Shown here piece by piece: positions 10,570 to 22,728 of a stretch of 64,000 nucleotides of DNA (within the stretch, counting starts at the first letter, position 1; each line of letters starts with the position of its first letter). The stretch lies in contig OY755252.1 of NCBI GenBank assembly GCA_963576725.1, forward strand, positions 50,055,394 to 50,119,393. The letters are read 5' to 3'. Both the position numbers and the translations under genes were made by a program. Below the pieces are notes generated by a model. The model was not told the DNA's origin and searched no databases. It worked only from the letters and a program-made list of their open reading frames with translations. Source of the stretch: Azorinus chamasolen (lineage: Eukaryota > Mollusca > Bivalvia > Cardiida > Solecurtidae).

Positions 10570-11005
10570 CAGGATGTCCCCAAAACAATGCAACCCTGGA
10601 CCACATGTGTATTTTAGCCACTGTAATCGAACACTTTAACATGTAAATATCTATCTTTGTAGATCAGTTATTTGTGCATATATATGCCAAATTTCTCTAA
10701 AAAATGCATTGGTTTTAAAGAGATTAGTATTTTAATGAATGCACCTAAAATCTGTTTAACATGATATTCGTACATTGCATAGTCCATGTCTTTATCATGT
10801 TTTAAACGGAGTTTTGGGTGCATTCGTTTAAATGCTGGTATCTTAAAAACCAATGACTATGTTTAGACAAAATCTAGACAATATATGGCAAAATGTTGTC
10901 TCTACTAAGCTACATGTATATATTTTTAATTCAAGTTAGCATATTGACAGAAACGGGATAACTTGCAAATATTAATCCCGGGTTCCGTTGTTTCGGGACA
11001 CCCTG
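10570..11005. mobile_element. Mariner-type MITE, 436 bp
   Basis: The ends form an imperfect inverted repeat of about 29 bp: CAGGATGTCCCCAAAACAAT at the left and CAGGGTGTCCCGAAACAACG on the other strand at the right. The element is flanked by TA on both sides (10568-10569 and 11006-11007), the target duplication of Tc1/mariner elements. There is no transposase, so it would move only in trans. Confidence 0.7.
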
Positions 11006-11009
11006 TATT

Positions 11010-12800
11010 ATGTACCGCAGAAAGAGAAATGGAGAGGAAGATACTTTTTGTAGCAGGGATAAGTGTACACCTTTTGCCTCTGACGCCCCTGTAAACAGAG
11101 TACACTCAAACTGGAGCGTCTGATGAGGTCTACTCTGATAACTCAAGGAGTTATAGAGATATGATTCTACATATTATGTCAATGCCAACACGTCACGTGT
11201 TTATATTCTATTATGAAAAAGTAGTTATCTAACGTATTCCCTGTTTAATATTCATATAAGGAATAACGACGTCATGAATATTTATTAGCCTAATTTTAAT
11301 GATGGCGTATGTGCACTAGATGGTTTACTGAAACTGTAGACTCGGTTCATATATTATACCATTAGCAACCAGCGCGGAACCGCATCAGACGGCCCCTATA
11401 TCATGGTCTACTCTATTTGCCAATGCGTGAAAAGGCGTTTATATAAAGGTAAGAGTTACTATCCAAGATCATTATTTCTTGCATGGATATTCATGAAGTA
11501 AAGGGTTAAAAACCTCTCTTTCGTTATCACTCACGTGTTTCCATTATTGCGAACTGATTCGCTTTTGAGTAATTGGGTGTTTCCATTCGTCGTCTCATCA
11601 GGATCCAAGCTGTGCTGTACTCGCTCAATAGTGTCTCAAAATCTCCATCGGAATAAGTCGAAAATGCACCAGATAAGACTTCTTGAACAACTGTGTAACA
11701 TTTAAATCAACAGCCAAATAGATCTCTCCTAACAAGTACAAAAGGAGAAATGTGCACGAAGATAAAACAGAAAGTAAAAAAGTAAAGTACTACATGTAGT
11801 TAAAGTCTACTTTCAGTCCGAAGGACCGCTCAGCCGACTGTACATTTACTCATTTACAAAACACACCCACTTATGCACGCAGGCCGCGCACGTTCGCACA
11901 CACGCAGGCCGCACACACGCCACACATGCGCGCGCACACACACGCGCGCGCACGTGCATGCGTACTAACATACAATGTTAACCGACATTTGGATTCATTT
12001 TAGATATACGAGTCACATGGTATCATCTACAAGCATCGTTGTAATGCAGAAGTATGCGAACCGTTTGCATGCTGTAAGAAATATTTGGTTGACAGAAAAT
12101 ATCATTGTAAATTTCGAAGCAGACACTTTAACCCTTTACAACATAAATACGCCTTTCTACGCCTTTCAAACGGCTCCTATAGGAACCTTCTGATCAGGGT
12201 CTGCTCTGTTTGCTTATGATTTAGATATGATTCTACAGTTTCTGCCATGGTCAAATATTTCCGTGTATTTGTGTTATATAGCAAATTAATCTAATTAATA
12301 TTTATTACGTCATTATTTCTTACATGAATATTTATGCAGTAAAGGGCTAGTCAATCTGAATCAGTCAATCTGAATCCAGATGAGTTACTCGGTGTGTTAT
12401 CTGAATTGAAACTGTTTACAAATGCTGCCAACAAATGCTGCCAACATGCTGTCTACCATAACATATTAAATTACAGGGTGCAGAGAAACCTAACATATAC
12501 ATGAAACAACTCCACCCAATGACCCGCTAGACAAATTATTTTATACGATTTTAGTCCCTTCCACGTATATATTCTTTGAACGCTTGGTACTCACAGGCTG
12601 GAAAAACTGTCGTCTGGTACAAATTCTGAGAGAAAATTGTGTTTTCTTGTTATTGTTTCGCAAATCTACGATCAGAGTATTTTGCCCATTCCATCATAGA
12701 CTAACTTTAGACCTAACCTCTTTGAATAAATCTGTCGAAAAGGAACACTTTCTAGAGAAAAGGATTTGTTTAGAATTTACTAGTTTTAAAACCATTGTGA
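11010..12800. other. Non-coding stretch with repeat fragments
   Basis: Bivalve hairpin-repeat fragments at about 11379-11430 and 12165-12214 (CTGATCAGGGTCTGCTCTG). A CACACGCG-rich simple repeat at about 11865-11960. A second-family fragment at about 12375-12420 (AGATGAGTTACTCGG). No gene recognised. Confidence 0.6.
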
Positions 12801-12832
12801 CAAATAGAGCATTTGCTCTATTTATCACAATG
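12795..12832. repeat. Hairpin: inverted repeat around GACAAATAGAGCA
   Basis: TTGTGACAAATAGAGCA is followed at once by a near-perfect inverted copy ending TTTATCACAA. Related sequence (GCTCTATTTATCACAATGC) recurs at about 52955-52978, so this is a dispersed repeat end rather than a gene terminator. Confidence 0.55.
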
Positions 12833-13084
12833 CTTTCAAAACATAACTTTTAAAGACGTCAGTAGGAGGGAATGGGATAACCAGTTTGGAGCCTGATAAT
12901 GCCCAGTTTACCATCCAGTCCTAATGTGCTTCAGTTATCATGAATTCGGCGCTGCTGTTGTAACCCTTCCCATTGTGTAAATGATGTTTGCCAAATTTCT
13001 TATCTGCTGATTTTTTTAATTTACTTCCAATTTATTCAATAATTTGTGAAACTGTTGATCGAGTATCAAACCACTCGAGTCTTA

Positions 13085-13138
13085 ATGAGACGCCGAGTTA
13101 CTCGGCATCTCATCTGGAATCAAGCTGTTTGCAAATGT
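13085..13138. repeat. Second dispersed hairpin family (GAGACGCCGAGT)
   Basis: GAGACGCCGAGTTACTCGGCATCTC is an inverted repeat, followed by CATCTGGAATCAAGCTGTTTGC. Partial relatives lie near 368, 12375, 46070, 54060 and 63500. Confidence 0.6.
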
Positions 13139-13225
13139 CAACGAGGACACACAGGAGAAGTAATTTGTGTGCCAGACTAATATTATGGATACTACATTTT
13201 GTAATTCAGGAAACACGCATGGTCT

Positions 13226-13490
13226 CAATCAGAATTGATACACATTTCTTGCAGCCTGTGTTTAATCTTAGTGACCGACCTCTCGCACAGCTGGGACTAA
13301 ATTGCTCGCCACGTTCGGCGATATATAAATGGAGGACACTCTGTTATTCAATAACCTCCATGGTGTAATCATAATTGATACAAATTTCTTGCAGCCTGTA
13401 CTTAATCTTAGTGACCGACCTGACGTACAGCTGGGACTTGATTGCTTACCACGTTCGACGACATACAGATGGAGGACACTGGCTAAACTG
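13226..13490. repeat. Partial tandem duplication of about 120-bp segments
   Basis: A segment (TTGCAGCCTGT...TAATCTTAGTGACCGACCT...AGCTGGGACT...ATGGAGGACACT) occurs twice, at about 13226-13345 and 13374-13480. It opens overlapping reading frames that look coding but are repeat shadows. Confidence 0.65.
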
Positions 13491-13514
13491 GCTTCCCACA
13501 CCAAGCGGGTATAC

Positions 13515-13552
13515 TCTGTGTGTGTGCGCGTGCGTGCGCGCGTGTGTGTGTA
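13515..13552. repeat. GT/GC simple repeat
   Basis: Alternating purine-pyrimidine run (TGTGTGTGCGCGTGCGTGCG and following); possible Z-DNA former. No gene. Confidence 0.8.
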
Positions 13553-14540
13553 AAGCTGGCACGGGGATCGACCATCGCCCATCGTCATTCGGTTTTACCA
13601 TGGAAATCTTGTTAAAAACCGAGATTGATAAATTTCTATCTTCATGTGGTAGTTTTTATCGCAATACCTGGTCAAACTGCTGTCAGGGGCGTCTATTTAT
13701 GGAACAACTACGCCATTTCGCGAGCTCACGTGTCCATGGTCTTAACAGTATTGTTTATTACGCACTCTCCGCCAAAGACAAATTCAGAGATACCTTGCTA
13801 TTACTATGCATGCATGTACATTGCATAGGGAATATACGAAAAAATGTTATAATACTTGTAAATATAATAAGAGCCCGCGCAGGTGTGAGCAGACTGTGCG
13901 TACCCACATTCTGAAACCGATAATTCTCCACCGAACCCTTTGTGAACTTCTATTACAGACGATCCTAACGGAAGGTCATTACATACTAAGGTTCAGTTAA
14001 GAAATAAAATATTTTCCGGAGATTTTGATGGTTTCAAACATGCTTGTCTTTGACTCTGCCAGTTTCAAGTATTTATCAGATAAACGCGTTATGCCAATAT
14101 TAGGTTTGTGTTCAAAGAGATGATTGTATGGAGCATCTGAGCATATAACTGTAAAATAGTGAAGATGTTTATTTTATTTCAAGAAATATCCATGCTGGGT
14201 TTTGTAACAGCAACACAGGGTACGCCGTTGTTTCAGTTTACTACAATATACCTGTGAAAATGAATAAATTTAAATACAATTGTGTCGGCTAGTATGTTTT
14301 AACAAAAAGCCTACAATCATCCAGAATTTAGACCTGTCTTTCAGAACGGTACACCCTTATATCACTTTAACCACCAAGAATTTAGACCTGTCTATCAGAA
14401 TGGTACACCATTATATCACAATTTCCGATTTTCAATAAACGATTTAAATAGCATTCGACGGTCATGCACTCTTATCAGTGACTCTGTAAAGTGTACATGT
14501 ATAAATACAGACGCGGATTTAGGGGGGGGGGGCTGAGCAG
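13553..14540. other. Non-coding stretch
   Basis: No gene recognised. A phrase of the type AGAATTTAGACCTGTCT...CAGAA.GGTACACC occurs twice near 14320-14410. A poly-G run at about 14522-14532 abuts the left end of the composite satellite block. Confidence 0.5.
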
Positions 14541-14580
14541 GTGTAACGAAGTAAAGTGACCCCCATAGAATACTGACCCC
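14541..14580 (+). repeat. Left 40-bp terminal inverted repeat of the satellite block
   Basis: Starts GTGTAACGAAGTAAAGTGAC and ends GACCCC; its exact reverse complement is at 44275-44314, 29.7 kb away. Both copies are the outermost part of the GACC-GGGGGTC repeat domain and both abut homopolymer G or C runs. Confidence 0.8.
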
Positions 14581-14984
14581 CCGGTCACTATTCTTCAGAA
14601 AAATCGACCCCCTTTCTGAAAAATATCGACTCCCCTCTGAAAAATAGCGACCCTCTCCGCGATATCTATAAAATATTGACCCCCGCCCCAACTATTACTT
14701 ACACATTAGTAACCATTGTAAATACTTGAATACCTAATACTGCTGTGGTTGCAGCTTTGTTTTTGTTGCTGTCGCTGCAGCATCGGGTGGGTGGGTATGT
14801 GTGTGTTAGGGTTTGGGGGAGTTAAACGAATTATTTTTAAAAAATACTGACCGGGGTCGATATTCTTCAGGTAATGTGACCCGCTATGTACACAATACAA
14901 AATATAGTTTACGAGTAAAGTTAAGCCCTTTCTTTAAATCATACTGGAGATAGATTACGTTCGCGGGAACTGTTCAACTAATCA
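14581..14984. repeat. Degenerate inverted-sense satellite edge
   Basis: Reverse-sense fragments of the satellite core (CTTTCTGAAAAATATCGAC and similar) to about 14690, then unique sequence, then a short forward-sense fragment at about 14830-14890. It grades into the regular array. Confidence 0.55.
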
Positions 14985-16622
14985 TAAACATGTGTCAAAG
15001 CACTATGACCGAGGGTCGCTATTTTTTAAAAACTACTGACCGGGAGTCGATATTCTTCAGAAAATGTGACCCCCTACGTACAAAATACTTGGGTTCAATT
15101 AGTATTGCGCGCTTTAGTCATGGTAGGATAAATTCGGCTGAACTTGCTATAACCGGGTGTCACTACATCTGTAAGAATTATGACCATGGTTAAATAGTTT
15201 ACGAGTAAAGTTAAACCCTTTCTTTAAAATAAACTGGAAGTAGATTAAGTTCGAGGTAACTGTTCAACATATCATGAACGTGTGTCAAAGCACTATGACC
15301 GGGCGTGGCTATGTTTTAAAAAATACTGAGCGGGCGGTCGATATTCTTCAGAAAATGTGACCCCCTATGCACAAAATACTTGGGTTCAATCAATATTGCG
15401 CGCTTTAGTCATTACAGGATAAACACGGCTGAAATTGCTATGACCAAGGGTCACTACATCTGTAAGAATTATGACAAAGGTTAAATAAAATCAAGTAAAG
15501 TTAAATTCTGTCTTAAATTATACCAGAGGTAGATTAAGTTGGCAGGAGTTGGTCAACATATCATGAACGTGTGTCAACGTACTATGACCGGGGTCGCTAT
15601 TTTTTTTAAAAATACTGACCGGGGGTCGATATTCTTCAGAAAATGTGACCCCCTGTGTACAAAATACTTGGGTTCAATTAGCAAGGCGCGCATTAGCCAT
15701 GATATGACAAACAGGGCTGAAATTGCTCTGACCGGGGATCATGACATCTGTAATTATGACCAAAGTTAAATAGTTTACGAGTAAAGTTAAACCCTTTCTT
15801 TAAATTATACAGGAGGTAGATTAAAGTCGCGGGAACTGTTCAACATATCATGAACGTGTGTCAAAGCACTATGACCGGGGGTCGCTATTTTTTAAAAAAT
15901 ACTGAGCGGGCGGTCGATATTCTTCAGAAAATGTGACCCCCTATGCACAAAATACTTGGGTTCAATCAGTACTGCGCGCTTTAGTCATTACAGGATAAAC
16001 ACGGCTGAAATTGCTATGACCGGGGGTCACTACATCTGTAAGAATTATGACACAGGTTAAATAAAATCGAGTAAAGTTAAATTCTGTCTTAAATTATACC
16101 AGAGGTAGATTAAGTTGGCAGGAGTTGGTCAACATATCATGAACATGTGTCAAAGTACTATGACCGGGGTCGCTATTTTTTAAAAAATACTGACCGGGGG
16201 TCGATATTCTTCAGAAAATGTGACCCCCTGTGTACAAAATACTTGGGTTCAGTTAGCAAGACGCGCATTAGCCATGATATGACAAACAGGGCTGAAATTG
16301 CTCTGACCGGGGATCATGACATCTGTAATTATGACCAAAGTTAAATAGTTTACGAGTAAAGTTAAACCCTTTCTTTAAATTATACAGGAGGTAGATTAAA
16401 GTCGCGGGAACTGTTCAACATATCATGAACGTGTGTCAAAGTACTATGACCGGGGGTCGCTATTTTTTAAAAAATACTGACCGGGGGTCGATATTCTTCA
16501 GAAAATGTGACCCCCTATGCACACAATACTTGGGTTCAATTAGGATTGCGCTTTAGTCATTACAGTATAAACACGACTGAAATTGCTATGACCGGGGGTC
16601 ACTACATCTGTAAGAATTATGA
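14985..16622 (+). repeat. 286-bp satellite array, left part
   Basis: Nearly six head-to-tail monomers of about 286 bp. Each holds CATATCATGAACGTGTGTCA, then a core with GACCGGGGGTC twice around TTTTTTAAAAAA, then GATATTCTTCAGAAAATGTG. The array is interrupted inside a monomer by the palindromic element and resumes at 36248 in the same orientation and phase. Frames of 64-76 codons in each monomer are repeat-borne, not genes. Confidence 0.93.
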
Positions 16623-16628
16623 CACAGG
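16623..16628. repeat. 6-bp target duplication CACAGG, left copy
   Basis: CACAGG stands directly before 16629 and recurs at 36248-36253 directly after the element. An uninterrupted monomer, for example near 38535, reads GACACAGGTTAAATAAAATC with a single copy, so the empty site is visible inside this window. Confidence 0.9.
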
Positions 16629-16909
16629 AGTAGTAATGGACGTCTCTATAGACCACATTACCTCATCCTATTCCCTATATATTCTATATAAATCAGCCAT
16701 TTTCACTTGGGAGGAGGGAAATTTCAGGAGGAGGGAATTTTCAGATCCCTATATAATCTATATACATTTACCATTTTGATTTCAATGAGGGAGTATTCGA
16801 GTTCCAATAGGGTCTATACCATTTTCTTTTATGTTAAAGAGGAGAGAATTTTCAAACACTATTGTTTACGAGGTAACGTTAAAAGCACGTCTAAAGTGGG
16901 CATTCGTAT

Positions 16910-16987
16910 GGTATACAGAGCTGACTTGTATACCCCATCTAGTAATGTTAGCGGACATAAGGGGTCAGGTCCTCTTACTAGACGGAG
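16910..16987 (+). promoter_or_regulatory. 78-bp structured motif, copy 1 (left arm, beyond polymerase stop)
   Basis: Contains two inverted repeats: GGTATACA-N9-TGTATACC, then TCTAGTAA...TTACTAGA spaced by about 28 nt. A copy about 92% identical lies at 22379-22456 in the same orientation. The pair brackets the polymerase coding exon. Function unknown. Confidence 0.75.
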
Positions 16988-17217
16988 CCATTCCTTCTTT
17001 TCCGTGCTTATACCGTATTAATGATGACTGGAAGAGGTTTTAATATTACTTTGTGTATTACCTCCATACCTCCAGCAACATCTACGGCTAAGATAAAAAT
17101 CAATGTGTACACATATACAACAATCACTTATTATATTATATCAGGTAACTGGACAAATAGCAACAAACACTTCATTATTTATTTTATCTTTTATTTTAGT
17201 TGTCAACATGTTACATA

Positions 17218-20200
17218 CTAAAAACCGTAAGGGTATGATACATAATTCTTCCGCAGTACTCTTTTATCAAACACTAAACGGTAGTCCTTGTGTTGTTTTA
17301 CGGTTAACAATTTGGTACTATCTCTGTCCCTGGTGATTTTATGAGAGTCCAGTACTGTCGATTTTCCGTCAGGTTCCTCAGTCACAAACTGTTTGATACA
17401 GTCAAAGTTTACAGTTAACAAGTTTTTGTGATTCAGTGTAATCCCTCGTACTTTACAGTGGGTGAGGTTTCCACTCTCATCTGGTTTAGCGAGTTGGTAA
17501 GAGTAGTTTTTAGGCCCTCCTGTCACAAATGTACGTATGGTGTTATCAGGTACCTCATCAGTCAAATCGCCGAGAAAATCTCCAAGTGAAGGCTTCCATT
17601 CTCCATGTTTTGAAGTAAAAACAACAGAGTCTGTATCCGTGTACAGGGCCCTAGGTCCTAACTTTTCCAGGTACGAATACAGCTTCAAGCGAGCCTGCGC
17701 AGTGGTGTAGGCCGCTATAATCACATTGGTTTTTGATTGTGTGTCCACAAAATCGTCTTTATATCTCCAACGAAGTTCAACAATGTCATCAGACACGAAA
17801 TTCACTGTAGTAACTTCTTCCCTGTCTGACGTGAGTTTGTCAAAATAAATGGAAGGATCATCGACATGTTCTACTTGGGTCATATTGGACCTCTGTCCGA
17901 ATTTTCCCCCAAAACGAATTGAGCATCAGTTTAGCCAAACTTCTCATTCCGGGGTTCTTTCTGATATTACCGTAGTCCAAGCGAATGCCTTCTTTTTCGT
18001 AGTATTGATGAATGTAGGCCTGTTTGTCCTGTTCAGTTTTGCACCACTTAGGCCATCCGCTTGCTTCTTGTTTGAGCTTTAAAAAGGTGTTAACATATTC
18101 TGTGAACAGCCCTCCCGTCTTAGTGTCTGGGTCATATAGGGAGATGTCCTTGAAGTGCCATATTTCGTAAATTTTTTCGATTGTATATCCCTTTTCTAAA
18201 GCTTTCTTCACTTCATCCGACACCCACGTTCCAGTAAAAGCGCGCTCTTCATCGGTATGACAGCAGGGTGTATCTTGTTGTATGTCAGCACAGGAACGAC
18301 AGAGATGAAACAACAATTTATTGTTGACTTTACATGGTAAGACAGGTTGAAATATACCTCTAGGGGGTATCACTCTACATTTAATTAACCCTTCGTACTT
18401 AGCAAAGTCATCAAAGTTTTCTGTGATTATTTCAGGGTGACCTACAGGTACTTTTCCGGTTTTGTTGACAAAAGGGTAGAGTGACGTCACATCGTAGTAG
18501 TTGATGGTTTCGTCGTCTGAGGCTTCTTTGTACAGAGTAAATGCTTCTGTACGTCCTCCGAAGAATGCATCACGGGGTTCAAGGAGTTACTATGTCCATA
18601 TGGGCAATGATTTCTTTCATGCCAGGCTCACGTTCTACGAATGAGTCAAATTCTGACTCCCAAATACATTTGTAGGTGTACCCACGATCTTCCAAGTACT
18701 TTCGTTTTTCAAGGGTCTTGTCATACAGGTCTCCCATAGTTATTTGTCGTACGGCGTTGATGGTAGAGCGAGCATATTTTTCAGGATTTCCGTGCCAAAA
18801 GTCACCATGAAACTCTAATATGACTCGTTCGCCTTCTTTTGTCTCGTAATACCCGTCCACAGGATAGGGTCCTATTACATTTTCGCCCCCGTTTCTTGCA
18901 TGTTGAATGTCACGACTTTCCATATGGGAAATGTATTTAATCCACTGTAAGGCCTTGACTGATTGCTTCTGTTCCGGTTTGTATCCATGGTGAGGTATGA
19001 TTGCTATTGTCTCGGGTTGAAGGAAATTTGTTCTGAATACCAGATTACATGCCGATGCTATTGTAATACAGCGCTGAAAAGGGGTCGATTCTTGTGGTAG
19101 ATATAAAATTGTCTCTAAACTGCAAACAGCAACGTCGTAAAATATCCACGTCTGATCTACAGTAGGTCAGTAACTCAGCATCTGCATCGAATTGGTCGTA
19201 TTTGTGTTCGTTATACCATGTTATGAACTGTTCTCGATCCGAGGGTTCATGGCGTCAGGATTGTAGTACTTGATGTCTGGTAAACCATTCAATTTCGCAT
19301 GCTGGTTTTTCTTTGTGTTGAATAGATGAGGAAAGTAGCCTTTCTTTCACTCTGTAAATCCAAACATCGATGGTAATTTTGCCAAGGCCATTGGTAAAAA
19401 GTTAATAGAGTCAATCATCTTCACTTTACACGAAGGTACAGTCAAGCACATAATTTTTGCACCATTTGGTATAACGTTAGGTATTGTTGCATTCTTGTAG
19501 AGATACTGCAGTATAGGGTAAGAGTCATATCCTTGAAAGTTGTGACATAGTACGGTAGTGTCATAATTTTCTTCCGAAAACAACCACTCACAGAAGTCTT
19601 CTAGGGTCAATTCGCCACGGAATATGTATTCTCGTTGTCCACAAAGCTCACACTCCTCTTCCGTATTTATGTTCATACATTCTGTACACACCTTTTGAGC
19701 AATACATAGATTGGGTTTGTGTTCATAGCCGCCACAGGTTGATTTCTGACAGTTCTGACATTTTCCATTATGATCAGGCTGATATCCTTTTTCACACTGC
19801 AGCAGGTCATCTTGTGTACATTCAAAGTCAAAAAATATGTATGCTTTCACACTTTCAGCGTCTCCTTCAACTGTCACAGCTTCTTCATATAGTGACTGTT
19901 CTGGTAACATGTAACAGCGATGACTTTCTTCGACATACGCCTTACATACAATGCAATATCTTTCACCGCAAACGTGACGTTTTTGCCTCAACTTCTTATT
20001 TACTGTTTTTCCGCACTCTTGACAACGATAAAATGTTTTACATGTCGAATTTCCTTTCTGGGTAGTACGTTGGTGTAGGTCAAAACATTCGCGTCCTCGA
20101 AAAAATCGGTTACACGTCTGGCAGTGCAATGATTTATATTGTACAACATCGTGGATCTTATGACATGCAGGGCATACAGTATTACAAGTATGTTTTTCCT

Positions 20201-21347
20201 TATGGTCATAGCCTGTATTACACTTTGTGCAATAATAGCTTTTGGTCAGAAAGGCAGCCATACTCGTGATGACGTCATAATGATTGTTGTGGTAATACAA
20301 ATACAGTTTCCTTTCAGACTCTGGTCCCGCATAAATAATAGCATTGAAATGGTCTGCTGACACAACGTGTATCTGGTAACCATCTAGCACCTTTTGAAAC
20401 TGTTTTAATTCGTCAATTCCGCATGGACCTTTAACGACTCCAGCCTTGTCGTGAAACTCAGAGGCTAGCTTCTTCTGGACCTCTCTACCTTGTCTTATGC
20501 TGTTCCACTGCTCGTGCTGATCTATTTTGGCTTTAGCTGTGACAAGGGCTCTTGCGCAGCACATCTCATCATCGTTGTTTATACGTATAATACACCTTTT
20601 GTCCACTAGGAATTGGTCTTTGTTTACATATTTACATCGTTTTCTTGAATCTCCGTTAGGCATCTCTACATGTGTCACTTCGAACAATAGAGATTCGTCG
20701 ATTACGAAATCTTCATTGGACTGCAAAACTCGTTCAATTTCTGTCATAAAGCGATCTGCTGTCATTGAAGGCACGACTCCAAAAGGTATTACTATAGGGA
20801 AATCCAGAGATGAACTATGTACCACCAGACGTATCAAATCGGTAGGTGACATTCTATTTGTCAGGTCTGTAAATATTGTTGCAAACAACGCCCTGAGCGT
20901 ATTTAAGATATCTTCTGTCACATCTATGTTTTTGAAAGTGACTTTGTATGTAGTCTGTGTAGTCTTAAATTTCTCCATTCTGTGTTCCTTGACTTTATTG
21001 ATCGCATAAAACTGCTTAAGATTCCCATCTAATTTAAACCGTTTTGCAATGACATTGTCTTCATTGCTGTCAATAGATCTTTTCTGTCCACTAGTGGCTA
21101 TGTGTCTCTGCGTTTTATGCCTTTGCAGGTTATCTGGGCGACTAAATACTTGGTTACACTTATCACAGTGGTAGTTGACATCCTTCTGGTGCTTCGCAAT
21201 GTGCCTATCCAGATTGTCCTTTCTATGAAAGACTTTACCGCATACGTCACAGTTAAACTTCCTCCAGTGGTTTTCAGTTCGTCTGTGTTGGAGCAACTGA
21301 CTCAGTTTATGGAAAATAGTCCCGCATTCTTCACATATGTACGCCAT
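17218..21347 (-). pseudogene. Protein-primed DNA polymerase B (Polinton type), left-arm copy, broken
   Basis: It would replicate the element from a terminal protein. The Met at 21347 is chosen because it has an ACCATGG context 11 nt after a splice acceptor. Residue numbers count from an in-frame TTG three codons earlier. C2H2 fingers: C8/C11/H24/H30, C36/C39/H52/H56 and C64/C67/H80/H85. A cysteine-rich middle spans about 376-481. Exo I is D510/E512; Exo II is N606/D611. After breaks come a DVTSLYP motif A (about 18480), a LMLNSFWGK motif B (about 17920), a DTDS motif C (about 17630) and a C-terminal end matching the other arm. Lesions private to this arm: a TGA at 19347-19349, a 1-nt deletion near 19246 and a 2-nt deletion near 18586. 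Shared with the other arm: an extra base in the A-run at 19077-19080 and in the T-run at 17902-17905. It keeps 18 bp near 17453-17470 that the other arm lacks. Confidence 0.9.
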
Positions 21348-21358
21348 GGTATCCAAAG

Positions 21359-22647
21359 CTAGAATAAAATTTCAGATAGATTTTGCCTTCTTATGTTCTC
21401 CGAAAATCGTCATTTGAAGTTGATTGGTTGGTTAACGATAGGCCACACCCCTTTATTTTTCAGTGTTAAGCTACGGTGGTCAGTATGGAATTGCCAAGTG
21501 ATAAATGATGCAATTCATGTAATATTGTCTTTCATATGTTGTTTCTGAAAACAGAAACTACTTTGATTGGTCATTCAATAAAAAGTCACACACTTTTTAA
21601 GTAGTACGTGTTTTACAACGTAAAGAATGTATAGTGTGCTGCGTGTCTTCTTACGTATTTAAATTACAGATGAATAAGCCTTTCTTACGTGCTCAAATTA
21701 CTGGTCACGCCCCCTTTTCTGTTGAATGTCTGAGTTACACTAATATTTATATATCGTAGTAAAGAACTTTTTATGCGTTTAATCATGGGAGAATGAGTTC
21801 TTCTTACGTGTTTAATCCAGTAACCACGAACATATTTCTTATATATTAGATCATTAATAAGTGTTAAATGTATCAACATTAGATACGTTTGAGTAAATAT
21901 GTTTTCAGGTATTCATCGCTTACGTTATGTTTATGAGTGTTTCTGATCTTGAGACAACAGTGTTACTAGTACATGTTATACATGTTAAATATGATACATG
22001 CTGCTACATGCAGCGTTTTGATAACCAAACTATAATACCATATGTCAAGAGTGATAATGAGATTAACGAGTCTATGTATACACATAGAAACGAAGGCTCA
22101 AGCCCACGGTCATGGAGCCGAAACCTTACGGTTTCAAGGCCGACACCATCCCTCTCATAGGGACCCCATGTGCTATGGATGCAACGCAGATTCCTTCTCA
22201 TCGCGGGGACAGGAACAGTTTAAACGTCAAGGGTTGCATTTCTTGACATACCTTTCCTCGCCCTAAAGAAGTACTCACACAAGCACACAGTGGGACGAAC
22301 CTCTCATTTATTCTTTAAAATGCTATAGTTTTTCTACAAACGTGAATCATATCAAGCGATACCAGCGAGCACCCTGTCGGTATACAGAGCTGACTTGTAT
22401 ACCCTATCTAGTAATATTAGCGGACATTGTGGGTCAGGTCCTCTTACTAGACGGAGAGACTCTCTCTTCAACTCTACACAGACAGTGAATATTGATTTTT
22501 TCTTTCTCAATGTACCGTTTAATCTACGACGTTCAATATTCGCAGTCTAGACCCTATGAAAAAAACAATAATTATTTATGCATGACGTTGGGAGTATACT
22601 ACGCGATGTTAAACCGTACATTCGATATTTTGCTCAAAAGCACTTAC
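21359..22647 (-). other. Predicted intron of the left-arm polymerase gene
   Basis: In minus sense a CAG|GTAAGT donor at 22648/22647 and a TTTTATTCTAG acceptor ending at 21359 bound a 1289-bp intron. The 78-bp motif copy 2 lies inside. No other gene is seen; a GC-richer patch near 22090-22210 contains the hairpin GAAACC-TTAC-GGTTTC. Confidence 0.65.
22379..22456 (+). promoter_or_regulatory. 78-bp structured motif, copy 2 (left arm, intron)
   Basis: Direct repeat of 16910-16987 with both internal inverted repeats preserved, although several bases between them differ. It lies between promoter and coding exon. Confidence 0.75.
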
Positions 22648-22728
22648 CTGTGCGTTTTTAAAGTGGACCGTCCACTTCAGCTGTCAGTCTGGAAAAGACT
22701 GAGTTAACGATATCCCACTGCTTATATA
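22648..22728 (-). promoter_or_regulatory. Core promoter and non-coding first exon, left arm
   Basis: In minus sense TATATAAG (22721-22728) is followed 28 bp later by an initiator-like TCAGTCT (A at 22700), then a 53-nt leader ending CAG|GTAAGT. The leader folds into two hairpins (see right-arm copy). The arrangement is a textbook metazoan TATA-Inr promoter. Confidence 0.7.
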
